This document shows, piece after piece, positions 22,656 through 35,700 of a DNA stretch of 64,000 nt (its first letter is position 1; the number at the start of each line of letters is the position of its first letter). Under the pieces are notes generated by a model. It made no database searches and was not told where the DNA came from. It saw nothing but the letters and a program-made list of their open reading frames with translations. Source of the DNA: Hofstenia miamia (lineage: Eukaryota; Xenacoelomorpha; Acoela; Hofsteniidae); NCBI GenBank assembly GCA_900660155.1, contig CABFPE010000191.1, positions 704,233 to 768,232 on the forward strand. The letters run 5' to 3'. A program made the translations under genes and the position numbers.

Positions 22656-24124
22656 GTATTTTTCGCCCAAAAGAATTTTCAGCCCAGGGTTTTCGAGATG
22701 AGATTGAGATTCTCGACCAAGAATCGAGAAATTCTGTTTTGAGACGAGATTCAAGAAAATATTTGCTTGAGAAGCAAGATTCAAGAAAAATTCGAGAAAT
22801 GAAAATTAGAGCAGGACAATTTCTAAATCCTTTGATTTTATTATAATAATAAATTTTAATAAACAACAGTTAAAAGTTGTCCTAGATAACACCACCCATT
22901 GGAATTCACTATTAGCCATGCTAAAAGATTCAATAAACTTTATTCTTAATGAAGACCTAACTAATTTTGATTGGAAAAAATTATTATGCATATGCAAAGT
23001 TTTGCATAGATTATATTATTACACTGCATAAATTTTGGAAAATAATTATCGAGAAAAATATTATTTTCAAGAATCGAGAACAAGAAAAAATTTTCAAAAA
23101 TGCCGAGATTGAGAATCGAGAAAAAAATTCAATTTCGAGAAACGAGATTTAAATTGTCGAGATCTCAAAAACCCTGTTTCAGCCACTATGAATTCTCACC
23201 CAAAAGAATTTTCGCCAATTTGGAATTTTCGCCCATTGGAATTTTCGCCCATGAGAAATATTTCATAGTAGAGTAGAGAAGAATCTTTAAAACCTGCCTC
23301 AGACTTTTTATTTTAATTTTTCAGCAACTTTCTACATTACTTTTTTCCTAATTGCTTATGTACTTTCTATATAGAATGTTTGGAATATTTTTTATTCTCA
23401 GTAAAATACTATTTAATGGATTACAATAATTGTGAATGCATGTCATTGTTTCATTAAGATAGCAAGTCTTTAATGCTACTAAGGTGGTAGTTATTTTATG
23501 CATTTGCAAATAGGCACATTTACTTAAAGGGCTTAAATTTACTTAAGTTTTCCACCCATCAGTATGACTTCTGGCCGTTTTCTCATAGAAATCTACTTAA
23601 TTTTTTCAGCATTTTATGAAGATTCAGCAATTAATTCTTATCTTATTTTAGCCTATCGATCTTGTAACAAGTAAATTAATTCTTTTAAATCAGTTAATTA
23701 AATAATGAACTGAATATTATACAGCAGTTACATACTAAATTTGGTATGAAATGTCTGTGCTCATTTGTGTTTTGCAACACTCCACCTCGCATTTCCCATA
23801 AATAGAGGCATTGGTTTTTGAATGTACTCTATAAAAAACCATTTAAAAGAATTTTTTTGCCTCCTCGACTGGTTGTTAATAGTTCCATAACTAAAAGGTG
23901 TAATATTATATTTCGCATTTGTTTTCAATAAATATTGACTGATTTGGTTTAAATAGGCGACAAATTCGTTTGGGTGAGAATTTTTTTGGGCGAAGTTTCA
24001 AATGTGCGAGAATTCAAGTGGACGAAAATTCCTTTGGGTGAAAATTCTCGGGGGAAAATTCCTTTGGGCAAGAATTCCTTTGGGCGAAAATTCATCGGGA
24101 GAAAATTCTTTTGGGCGAAAATAC
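22656..24124. mobile_element. Fold-back element built of CGCCCAAAAGAATTTT units
   Basis: The left end reads TATTTTTCGCCCAAAAGAAT and the right end is its reverse complement near 24101–24124. Inside each end the unit (T)TTCGCCCAAAGGAATT is repeated: a few copies around 22656–22684 and 23190–23260, and about ten in inverted orientation at 23960–24124. Reading frames across these repeats are by-products. It has been split by a younger hAT MITE. Confidence 0.65.
22685..23176. mobile_element. hAT-type MITE nested in the fold-back element
   Basis: The ends are CAGGGTTTTCGAGATGAGAT and the inverted AGATCTCAAAAACCCTG, and the element is flanked by a perfect 8-bp direct repeat TTTCAGCC at 22677–22684 and 23177–23184. 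An 8-bp duplication and a CAGGG terminus are hallmarks of hAT transposons. The subterminal regions are full of TCTCGATTCTC and GAATCGAGAA repeats. There is no transposase, so it is non-autonomous. Confidence 0.85.
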
Positions 24125-24130
24125 TGTCGA

Positions 24131-25367
24131 TCATTTATAAGTAGCAATTTCGGTCAAAACTAAAGCTGTTGGCAAATATCCAAAGTCCAAAATTTATTAC
24201 AACGATTTACTAAAAATTCGATACATCGGAATACATTAAAGCATTTTAAATTAGTATATTTTGATGTTATGCAAATCAATTAATGAATTTGAAGAACAAT
24301 ATGCTTTGGAACAATAAACCTATATTAACCCGAGTTTTTCTAAGGTTCCATTACCGGAGCAGTTCTTAGAATTTTCTACAGTTCTAAAACTACCTAAAGT
24401 CTGGATAAAAATGGCACACGTTTTTTCAGTAAATATCAATCCTAAAATGATAAACTAGAGTATTATTTTGAGGTATTGTGCATTTCTGAAGCTAACATAT
24501 TTCCGGATATATCATCAGTTTTCATCAACTGTAAGGATAGAGCCTTATGAAACAGGTCAAGTTAGAATTTTCATTGAATTTTATCTGCTCAATATTGACT
24601 GACCTCAACCAAAATTATCATTCCAAAGACTGCAAACAACGGTAAGCCCATTTAGTATAGATTGAGAATTGGTCTGCTGTAATCTAGAAATGTATCACAG
24701 AAATGGATATAGATATCATCATAAAATGATTGATAATTGAAGGTAAAAATTCACCAAGCCATTGAGTGCTTATGGGATGCCCTGTTATAATCAAATATTT
24801 ATCTTTGAAACCAAAAACTATAGTAAAATAATACACAGGAGTATTTTCGTAAATATGGAAGGTGCCGATATTTCATCCAGACTTTAGAAATAACACCTTA
24901 CCATGTCAAATTTGTCGAGATGTTTTTATTATTATTTTTTGAAGTATTAGTAGTTGTTCTGATTTTAGAATGTTTTTGCAAGCATTCTGTATTGATATCA
25001 ACTGTGTAATGTAACAAAAATATAAAAATATAGAAGCTATGAGTACATTATTTTATAAAAAGATATCTGAATCAACAATATTTATTATTCCTTATTACAT
25101 ATTTATTTTAATAAATTGTGTTTTGAACAAGCATTCACTAAATATGCGAGGCATTATCTTTTGAATCAACTTCACATTGAAATTTATTAATTGACAATTT
25201 TGTAGAATTTTGACTGTCTGCAATCACGATTGCCAGAAAAAATGTGAAAAATTGCAAAAATAGTTTTGCATTATTCCATTTTCACTTCTAAGAGAAGTTA
25301 CAAAAGATAAGAAATTTTATTATAAACATGTCAGTGGTTCATTGAAGGTCAGGACAGTACTAAGATA
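24131..25367. other. AT-rich non-coding DNA
   Basis: No coding frame, RNA or repeat recognised. Confidence 0.5.
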
Positions 25368-25375
25368 CTTATTAT

Positions 25376-26389
25376 TAGGGCAACCAGAAATATGACTTCG
25401 AAAAACAAAATATGACCTTATTTTTATGACAAAATATGACGGAATTTAGTTAAATATACCCTAAAATATTACCATCCATTTTTCAAAATGATCCATATAA
25501 GCAATATAACCCGTTTTCTATTACTGAGAGCAAGATATAAAACAAATACAAAAATCTTATATAAGTCAATTTTTTAAAGCATTAAATTACAATAACATTA
25601 TATAAATTTCCAAATATTATTGTGGTAAAAATTTGTTCATAGGCCAAGAGTTTTNTAATAAGCACATTACTTGCCATGCTAAAATTTTGAAAATATTTGT
25701 CATAAGTAGGGCAGCCAGAAATATGACTTAAAAAAGACAAAATATGACCTTATTTTTATGAGAAAATGTGACGGAATTTATTTAAATATGCCCTAAATAT
25801 GACCATCCATTTTTCAAAGTGATCCATACAAGCAATATAAAACGTTTTCTATTACTGAGAGCTAGATATAAAACAAATACAAAAGTCTTACACAATAATA
25901 AGTCAATTTTTCAAAGCAACTGCTTCACTAAATTACAATAACATTATATAAATTTCCAAATATTATTGTGGTAAAAATTTGTTCATAGGCCAAGAGTTTT
26001 CTCACCATAGAGAAACATCTCTCAACTGCAGCCGATGTTGCTTGACATTTTTTAGCTTGACATACAATTCCGATTAAATCTTCATCTGGTGGAATTTCAA
26101 CTCTGATATTTTTTGATAGCAGTCTAATTGAAGCAATTACATTGTCAACCCTCATATATGTTGCCTAAAGTTTTTTTCTTAATTTAATAAAAATATGCTA
26201 AAGTATAACTTTTATGACATTTCAGCAAAAAATATTACTATGTTTTTCAAAAAACAAAAATATGACTTTTTGTGACTTTATAACTTTCTATTTAAATGCA
26301 CCCCAACTCTGAAAACCATCTAATTTTAAACAGACTGCAAAATAGACCAACAGAAAAAAATATGACTTTTATTACTCTTGGTTGCCCTA
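25376..26389 (-). mobile_element. hAT transposon derivative with a duplicated end
   Basis: Ends TAGGGCAACC and GGTTGCCCTA, flanked by a 7-of-8 match direct repeat (CTTATTAT at 25368, CTTATTAC at 26390), as expected for hAT. On the minus strand 25928–26155 encodes QATSAAVERCFSMVRKLLA, the conserved C-terminal dimerisation region of hAT transposases. The first 280 bases are repeated at 25707–25990 with moderate differences, so the terminal region occurs twice in direct orientation. A single N lies at 25655 between the two copies. Subterminal AAATATGAC motifs recur at both ends. The rest of the transposase is absent. Confidence 0.8.
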
Positions 26390-26643
26390 CTTATTACGCT
26401 ACAAAGGGGAAAGGAATAAATTTGATTTACTAGTAATTTCAATGAAATAACTTATATGATTTTATTAACCAAATCTCGGGTGAAATACAAAGAACCAATT
26501 TTATACAAAATCAATAAACATTTAGGTGACTCCATAATGCCGGCAAATTTTTTTAAACCGGCAATTTATTTTAAAGAAATTACTTTTAGACTTTTTTACG
26601 TAATCTAATGTATTTTAATTTAATTTAGAATGCTACTTTTTTA

Positions 26644-26711
26644 ATGAGTAGCTTCGGACGCGAAATCAATTTTGATGACTCTCTAAACAATCATTTTAGT
26701 CACAATTGTGG
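26644..26711 (+). CDS. DLG5: DLG5 exon 1 (provisional start)
   Basis: Starts MSSFGREINFDD and ends at GG/GTTAGT in phase 2. A TTTAG directly upstream (26628) would also allow an internal exon starting at 26629 in the same frame, so true 5' exons could lie further upstream. Confidence 0.6.
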
Positions 26712-29700
26712 GTTAGTAATTTATCAATATGTAATTATAGCACAAACAAACTAAGAAATCTGCATTTATTCTAATTTTAGATCTTCATCTGAACATAATG
26801 AAACTTTTGAAGTTGACTCGCTGTTGCTATCGCCATCACGTCGAGATTATGAGAGAGTACGTGTGTTGTTCTAACAAAACGAAGCATTCTTTTTAACTTA
26901 AATTTAATTGTTTGTTAATGAATGATTTTTTAGCTTCGTTTAAGCTTGGCTCAAGTCACATCGGAATTTGAAGCGTTCAGAAAACAGCAGCAAGATAGAA
27001 ACCTTTCAAGTAACAATTCTGTCAAAGATTTGGAAAGAGTAACTTCAGAAAATCGGTATAAATTTTATGCATATTCAAATGTTTTTAAAATTTTAGTAAG
27101 TTGAAGTTAGAACTTGAAAACGCAATTCGCAATACACAACAACTACAAAAAGAACGCGCATCACTCGAATACGATATAAAGCTTCTCAATGAAGAGGTAC
27201 CTTTGTTTTATATGTCCTTATTAATATTTCTTGATGCCTACCAGTACAACATGTTTTGGTGTACGAAAATTGACATCTCATATTGAAAATAGTTGAATAT
27301 GTTTTTCATTCCAGATTTAGTTATGTTTTGTTCTTTCAGGTTTTTTATTATTCAATGTATTAAATCGTTCCTCTTTCGAATTTTGTATAAACACGCTCGT
27401 AAGGATAGTGTAAACATGCCAATTTTATCATACTTTCCCCAGTGATTTGTTTCTGTAGTTGTCAAGCCTTGCAATTTTTGTCTTACGATATTTCTGTAAA
27501 TAGCAATTAACTTTGATTTAATGTGAATGTTGAACTGCAATGATTCGTTCAATTATTAATTAAATAGGACTTAGCAGCAATTCAACACAGCAAATGATTA
27601 TCCTATTGCAATTTCAGCTACCAAATTTTCTCATTTATATGTTATAACTAAATAAATAACTAAATGTTCTGCATTGTTGCTATTTAGACATATAAATCAT
27701 GTGCACTATAATTATCAACAATGAGTCAAATTCCCTATTTTAGGAACCACCTATTTAAAATTGTGTAATCCAGATATTTTTAGAGTGATCCTAAAATCAA
27801 TAGGAAGAGACAAAATCAAACTTTCCAATAACTAAACAAGACTTTTTTGTGTGAGGAAATTGTAGCAAATACCATGTGGAAATAATACACTATCTAATCG
27901 CGCAATTTTATATAGCAAAAAATTTAAATTCTCTTAGTGAAAAAATTAGGATGTAGAAAAAATGAATTTTTTGTTTTACTATAAACAAAATAATTTTGTT
28001 ACTAAATGTTAATTCAAGTTATCCGACTTCTTTTCAATTGCGTTTTTCGAAACTTGGAATATTGTTCGAATTAAATTGAAGTTCGAATAATCCGGATCCT
28101 ACAGCATTTCTGTTAGAGATGTCTTTTGTTTTGCCAATTTACACTTTCAAAGTTTTTCCACGTTTTGGTAATATCTGTCACTAAGCCCGTAATTTTATAT
28201 TAAAATCTTCAATAGCTTTTTAGTTGCATTTTCCTAAGTCAGTTCTTGCAAATTTTCAGCAGTGTGAAGCTGGTCTCCTGTGTGTTATCATGCTTTTCGC
28301 AAGACAGAGTGTCTCTTCATTCTTTCGGAAATACCTTGCATGCCATTTTTGCATCTTTCCACGCTGCTCAAAACCCAGTGTTGCGTTCTATTTTCGATCA
28401 GGGGCATTTCTTTCGACCCCTCTTAGGTGATAATGCTGGCTACTGGCCTAATGCTTAAAAACATATCCATTTCGTTTCGTTAATAATCAGGTTCTTATCA
28501 TTTGAAAATTTAGTTACATCACATATTTTTCTTAAAATTTTGTTCATTATTTTGGCAAGTTGGGGCAAAGATTTTGCCTAAAATGCATGTATTGACGGAG
28601 TATTTAATTACTTCAGATTTTCCAGGATAAGTAATTCGCTTTGTGCGCATTTCGTCTGTGACTTGTGTAAATAGCATACCTGATAGACATTTTGTTATCA
28701 CTTTGGACGTACTGAATAAATATTCACAAATCATATTTGCCATCCATGGTAATTGTAACCTTATTGTGTTGACTATTTTATTCTGCAATACAGTGTTATA
28801 AGCACTGCTATAGTCTACTAAAGCAATCTTTACTACTGTTGTTTCATTACATACATGTATATATTCTTATTCTCATAAACAAACGAGTATAAATAATTTG
28901 TAACTATACCAAATTTTCAAAAAGTAGCTTGTTTCAAAAATTATGCATTCAGTCATGAACTATAAAAGGGTAATCGGGGTCAGGCGAAGAGCATATTGTG
29001 TAATCGTAACAACAATTTCAATTCATCTATTTACTAAATAGGTTTTCAGAATTTAAGGACTCTATAAACAAAAAAATTATTGGCTTTGTTTCCCTGTTGC
29101 TTTTTGTTGTACAATGTGAACATTAGTCGTACACTTCTTTTAATAGCTTGCCATCAATCATTGGTGCTTGTTTTCAAGCATTGTTAGTTTCGTTTATTAG
29201 TGTGTATAGAAATCTATCTCATTGGCTATTGTTTAGTGTGTCATAGCTAAGAATATATTGTGATTTGCCAAAGTGCAAAGTGCTACAATTTAATTGATTC
29301 TGTTTTCAAATGATGCCATTAATGTATATAGTGAATTGATGATAAATTGAGTTTTTCATCCATTAAATTTCAAACTTTTAGTTTATCCAGAATTCAAACA
29401 TTAGAGAGCAGGAGATGTCTGAACTTTTACAACTGCGGCGTTTATTATCCGAAAAATTGGCGACTTCCAGCAGTGCCGATATTTTTTCAGATATGTACAA
29501 TGCATCAATTAAGAAATATGAAACCCTGATGAAGGATCACAATGATTTAAGAAAAAAGTAATATTTTTAACAGTAGTTTATTTCTAAGAGTTTGATATTT
29601 TTAACTTTATAATACGTTCATTAGATGTTGATAGAAATGTTTGAAATTTCATATAAATAGTTTTTAAATACATGATACTCTAAAAGTTGATATTTGCAAT

Positions 29701-32700
29701 CAATACAATGACGAAAACATCAAATTTTCTGGAAATTGCTTATTAATTATGATTAATTTAACTCCCCTGCTATCAGAATCAAGCATTCACTCATTGACTT
29801 GAGTGTCTGAGTCGAAAACTTCCTTATGGTACCGACCAGATTTGATCATCCCTGACATGATGAGTGACCGCTTTCCGTAGGTGTCTCCTACTGGCATGTG
29901 TAAGACTAACCTTCACCTGAGAGCACGATGTGGTCAATGTAGAAAATATCTGAGTCTCCCCAGAGGAACATCGAGCACCAACCGCTTTTCTCAGAACTGA
30001 CTCTTGCGTGCACTTACTGCGTGGCCATTGCCTTTGCGAACTATTGATTATTTTGTCATTGCTAACAGTAGGAATTGGTCACTATGTTTTCTTTCACTAC
30101 TGCATATTTAGGAGACTTCATTTGAATTTCACCTGGACTATTGCCAGGGTTGCAATGTTTAAAACATTGGCTGTTTAAAACACGTTTAAAACATGTTTAA
30201 AAGACTGTTTAAAACTGGATGGAAATTGAGTTTTGTATTAAATTGATTGCGCGCTGCAGAAGCTGAATGGATGTGATTGGCTGACATCACGACCACCCTG
30301 TACAGGATAAAATGTGTCATATATCATCTTGTAAACATGCTGACCGAACGTTACGCGATTCGGTGTGAGTTCTCATGGCAGAGCAACATTCAATCATTTT
30401 AGCAAATCAATGGCGTCTTTGATTCAGCGAATGCGAAAATATTCAACGACAATCATATTCATCCCCAAGAGGGTGCAGCATCGCTCTAACAGCCGATGCA
30501 AATACAATCTAATATGGATAGCGTTGTTGTCAAAGCAACACCACAACAGAAACTGAAATTTGATTTGGCGGTAGCGCGATTTTTTTACGCCTCCAATACA
30601 GCATTTCGAGTCGCGGATTCTGGGGAATTTCGGAACATGGTATCGCAGTTACATCCAGGATATAAACCCCCAAACTGGGCTGATATCGCTGGCGATTTAT
30701 TAGACTCAATTTACAAGGATTTACAGAAGGGTGCAGTGGAAACCCTTGCCAATCAAGTAGTTACTTTATCGGCTGATTGTTTGACAAGCATGAATGGTAA
30801 GTCCCTGTTTGGGGTCTCGATACAAGACTCATAGTTTCAGTAAAAGACGCGAGCGCAAATAGTCATACATCTGATTACTTGCGTGATGCCGCACTAGCAA
30901 TTTATTTTCGAAACTCCCAACTTGCAACCGAGTTGATGCGAAACAACATAACAAAGCCACCCCTACCCAGTGAGGTGCGTTGGAGCAGTAGTGTGAAATT
31001 ACTTGATTGGTACATCAAATATTGGGTGCAACTCAAGCAATATCTCGAACATGACAACGACGAGAAAGCTTCGGGGTTTTTAAAGATTATAAAAAACGTA
31101 TATTTTTATCAACAGGTTGAAGACCTTCATGTGGTTCTCACATCTGGACCACTTCCGAAATCAAGAAGTTGAAGGTAGAGAGTGGCTGGAACATGTTGAA
31201 AAGCGATACAATCGTTCCATTCCTAACGCGTGGTTCGCCGCATATCTGTCCATCGTATCTAGGTAGAAATTTGACGTCCAATGAGTTGAAACTTTCCATT
31301 GATTGGATAACCAACCAATTGTAATCGATCGGAAATTTCAGCACAATGGGATTTATCCAGGACAATTTGCGGAACCGCCTCGGCATTCAGAAGTTGAAAA
31401 AACTTACCTTTGTTAAACGTATTCTTTGTGGAAATAAACTTTCCCTGCGTCATCATGTTTTTTTGTTTTAAACAGTTTAAAAAGTTTTTGTCAAAAAATG
31501 TGTTTGTTTGCAACCCTGACTATTGCGTATTTCAGAAATGTTGCTTTGCATCACAATTATTTCTAATCTTCCACATTTAACAACTTTCACTTATGGTTAG
31601 CATTGTAACATGAATTAACACTTTTCATGAACTGCAATGCGAAGTCACTGATTGTTTGTTCAATTTTCAATAGTAGCCTGTTTTTCCTTAAGAAGATCCT
31701 TCTTTTATTTATTTGTATTAGAGAAAGTAACTATTATTGCTCGTAGTCATGTCTTACGTTCTACTCTAAATTTTTATTTTATGTGCTCACATTGAAACCT
31801 AGTTATTCACGTTGCACACTATCGGAGAACTCCTTGCGTCAGAAGTTATCAGTTTTGGAGAAAGATATCGACAGCATTCAGAAAAAACATAATGATCTGA
31901 AATTGGAAAACGAACACCTGCTGTCAGAACGAAACGGTGAGAATTTAAGTAAATTCTATTTTCCGTCTGAAGTATATCAAATTTAAATATTCTAGTTGAT
32001 TTCAAGAGTTTTAGTGTTCAATTAACTCATAGATAATATTTCCAGTTCGCGAAATTCTTTTAGAAATCAGCAGCCAGGTGGATAAGCAGCTGCTGAAATT
32101 TCACTTTTGAGGTTGATATTTTATTGAAAGCTTAATTTTTTGTACGCAATAATAATTTCGAAAGACTTTTTTATTTCAACGTTGAGATCGGTTGAGATTA
32201 CTATTCTACATTAAACATGAATTTCACTCGGATGTTCTCAATATTTTGGAGTTTACGCCAATTTAGGTTTACGGCAACAGTATACGAGTGCTGTACGAGC
32301 TTATGAACGAGTACAACACGAGAAAGAATCTTGCATTTCTAAGCAACGCAATTTTCAAGAGCAGTTGGAACTTGTGTTGAAAGAATGCGAGCAGGTTGTA
32401 CTAATCCCTATTTTCCACTAACCAATTTGACAACTAAACCCTTTCACAACCATTCCCATTTTGCTCTGAAACAATCAATTGTCTATTATAATATATGCTA
32501 TTTAATGCTATTTTATAATATTTAGAATCTTGAAATATTTTATGCACTTTTCATTTTTTTATTTTGATGAATGTTCTTTTCAATGTCAAAATTTTTGCTT
32601 AAAGATTTCTAGTTTTAGTTTTTGTACAAAATTTTCAGTAACAAGACAAGGTTAATAACTTTATACATGCGAAAAACACGGATTTGTCTAATATATAAAT

Positions 32701-35700
32701 CAGCGCGAATTTATGAAGACTAGTTGATGTTGCTTCTAGTCTGTATTGCTTTCTTGTAATTCTTCTAAGCTAACAGGATTGTTGATGTTGTTTTTAATTT
32801 TAAATTTTGTGTGGTTTAACTGGTATTGAAAGTACACTGAACTTTATAAAACCTAAAATTTCTTGCTAACACATAGGTATCTTAAAACATTTATTTTTGA
32901 CTTCTAAACAATATATACTATAAGGCAAAAATGGACTTTTTCTATTGGTGATGATCACACGAATACCATCAAAACATAATTAGAATAAACCAAACTACAG
33001 TAGGATTATTTTGAAAGCTTGGTCTACGGCATGGGGTCTTTGTTTTCACCAAACGCATTTTGTATAAAACTTTCTGTATAATTTGCTTGGAGAGCAAATA
33101 TTGAACGTTTCCTTGCCAAATTTGTCAATATACTCCAATTAAACATAAATTTCGTAGAAAATAATATTTTACGCAGGGCACATTACAAAGTTAATTAATT
33201 AAGTACTTTTCTGAAATTTATCAACTGAAAATGCCAGAGAAGTGTTTTCAGCGGATATCACTATTTATTAGACTCGTAATGGGATCTAAGGCGAATGTAA
33301 ATTTTTGTCAGAAACACAATTTCATATAAACATCTATAATTAACTCTCCAGGCCTAAGCAAATAATATTTTATTAACCAATTATGTAAAAAACAACTTAG
33401 AAGGTAATGTTTCTGTGATACAATTACCTTTGATAAGTACATTATATATATATANNNNNNNNNNNNNNNNNNNNNNNNNNNNNNNNNNNNNNNNNNNNNN
33501 NNNNNNNNNNNNNNNNNNNNNNNNATATATATATATATATACTACTGTTATAAGAGTTATATTCTGGGAGAATTGAACAATGTAGAGTTAAAAAAAGAAT
33601 ATATATATATATATATATATATATTGAATCGAACCTTATAAGTATTTTACATGTTAATTTACATATATAATTTTAGTTGATGTTTCATAAATCCAAACTC
33701 TGCAAGGAACTTTCAAGACTAACTAATGAGCGAAATTCTGCTGTACAAGAGTACACACTAGTCATGTCTGAACGTGATCAAGTGCATTTGGATATCGAGA
33801 AGTTAACTGATTCATTAGAAGCGGCAGAAAGTGATCGTCAACAATTAACATCTGAAATTGAGAAGGTTTTCTTTTTTTCTTTTTTTCTTTTATTTTTTCG
33901 GCTAAAAGCTTAAAATTGTAATAAGTCTGATTTTGAAAATGTTTTTATAATTTTTTGTATCTAGAAAAATTAATTTGGCTTGAGGTTTCGAAACTGATTC
34001 AAAAATAGCAATATTTATCATCAAAATTCGTGTAATTATAATTACTAAGATTTATAACTATGCAATACAAGCAGAAATTAAAATATTGTTATTATTTCAA
34101 AATTTTGTCAATTAATAATTATATCCACTTAAAATTTATGTATGCTAATTTATTTAATTAATCCAACACACATATTTTCATTTTTCAAATTTTTTGAGTT
34201 TAATTTCAATTATTTTTGCACATGTTAACATTAATTATAAAAGTAGATAAAATATAATTCACAATGTATGGAGATTGATGTGTATTATAAAGGACATGCA
34301 TTTTCGATTCCTCGGGACTTAATAAATTATTTTCTCGAGTATACTTAGTTGAATGAAGAGGTTGAACGTCTCCAAGCGCAAACAGTACATGTCACTGAAT
34401 TCAAAGAAAATCTTTTGGATGCTGTTTCTCGTTTTAGAGATTCTGTGTGCAATGGCATTGAATCCAAAGAATGTGAAAGGTTATTTTGTTTTATTAATCA
34501 CATTCAGCTATTTATACCCGGTTACACATGTTAATGAACTTTTATACAAATATGTTCTTTATTATATAGTGCTGATTATTGAATCGAATTATATTTCAGA
34601 ATATTCTTCGACATTTTCCAACCGTTTCTTGAAGAATCAAACTCATCCTTTAATACCATGGAGGCATACTGCGTTAACAATGTCGTTGAAAACTTACAAA
34701 CTGATGTCTTTCAGCTTCAAACTGAATGTGATGATTTTAGGTAAAGCATTATGTTCTTTATCCTGCAACCTTTAATTATGTACTGATTTCATTAGTTATT
34801 TTTGAGATGTAAAGTGGTGTGCAAAAGTCTGAATGCACCTACATAATTGTACATAATTGGCTCTTTCCTTTATCTGTGACAAATATGCATTTTGAAAACA
34901 GTTTATATTGGTTCATATATTGAATTTTTTATTGGTTTGCATGCGTGATGAGATGTGTAGCAGTTGGAAGCAATTTGCATTTACATTCTTAAAATGGAGA
35001 TCTCGCTTAATATCTATGCAAATATAGTCTACTACGGTATGACAGTTAATCATATCAGCAAATTGTTGAAGTAAGTCTTGGAGGATACAGGTAAACATTT
35101 ACTTGACAGGTAAACATTTACTTGCAGTAATGTTTTGAAAAAGGTAGTGGATGATCCAGAAAAACTTCTTTCCAAACTGCTCCAGATCCTCCAAATAGTG
35201 GCTGCTAATTCTAGTGTTAGCAGCTCATTTGTATTGAGCCAACTTCCACCATAGCTGCAAATCAACACTTCAAAAATGTACTGGCACATCCTCAAAAAGT
35301 TATTTCTGATATTCGTTTTTGCAATTATGGTTTAGTCTACTTCAATAAAATTGAAGCTGTATTCAGACTTTTGCACATCTAAAACCCTGTAGTTTGGCAG
35401 AGATATGTGGATTCTAAAATACAATATTAAATGTATTTATAATCACTTGGCTTAAAATATATGTATATTTCACTCCACATTTAGCTTGTGTGTATTTTTA
35501 GATTATTTTAGATTTTATGGAAAATATCAATTGAAATTATGTCACTATTCCGATTTTAGAAATACCTCCATTGAACTTGAGAGAAAGTTGAATCTTGTGC
35601 AATTGGAGCTCTCCGATGTAAAGAAACAACGCGATTGGACATTCAGTGAACGGGATAATGTAACTATTTCTATTATTCAGTAGCATGTTTAATTTTTGTA

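Noticed and set aside
22594-24134. Open frames on both strands within the fold-back element
   Set aside because: Short repeated units read in frame; the peptide repeats follow the DNA repeats and show no domain.
28224-28458. Two overlapping plus-strand frames of about 70 codons
   Set aside because: No splice sites in phase with DLG5 and no recognised domain.
29785-30050. tRNA-derived SINE
   Set aside because: No convincing A or B box was found on either strand and no A-rich or simple-repeat tail.
31138-31513. Minus-strand frames within the hAT element
   Set aside because: They are antisense to the decayed transposase and contain no motif.
34353-34775. 140-codon plus-strand frame
   Set aside because: It is a shadow of DLG5 exons 9 and 10 in another frame; the exon frames match DLG5 and splice in phase.
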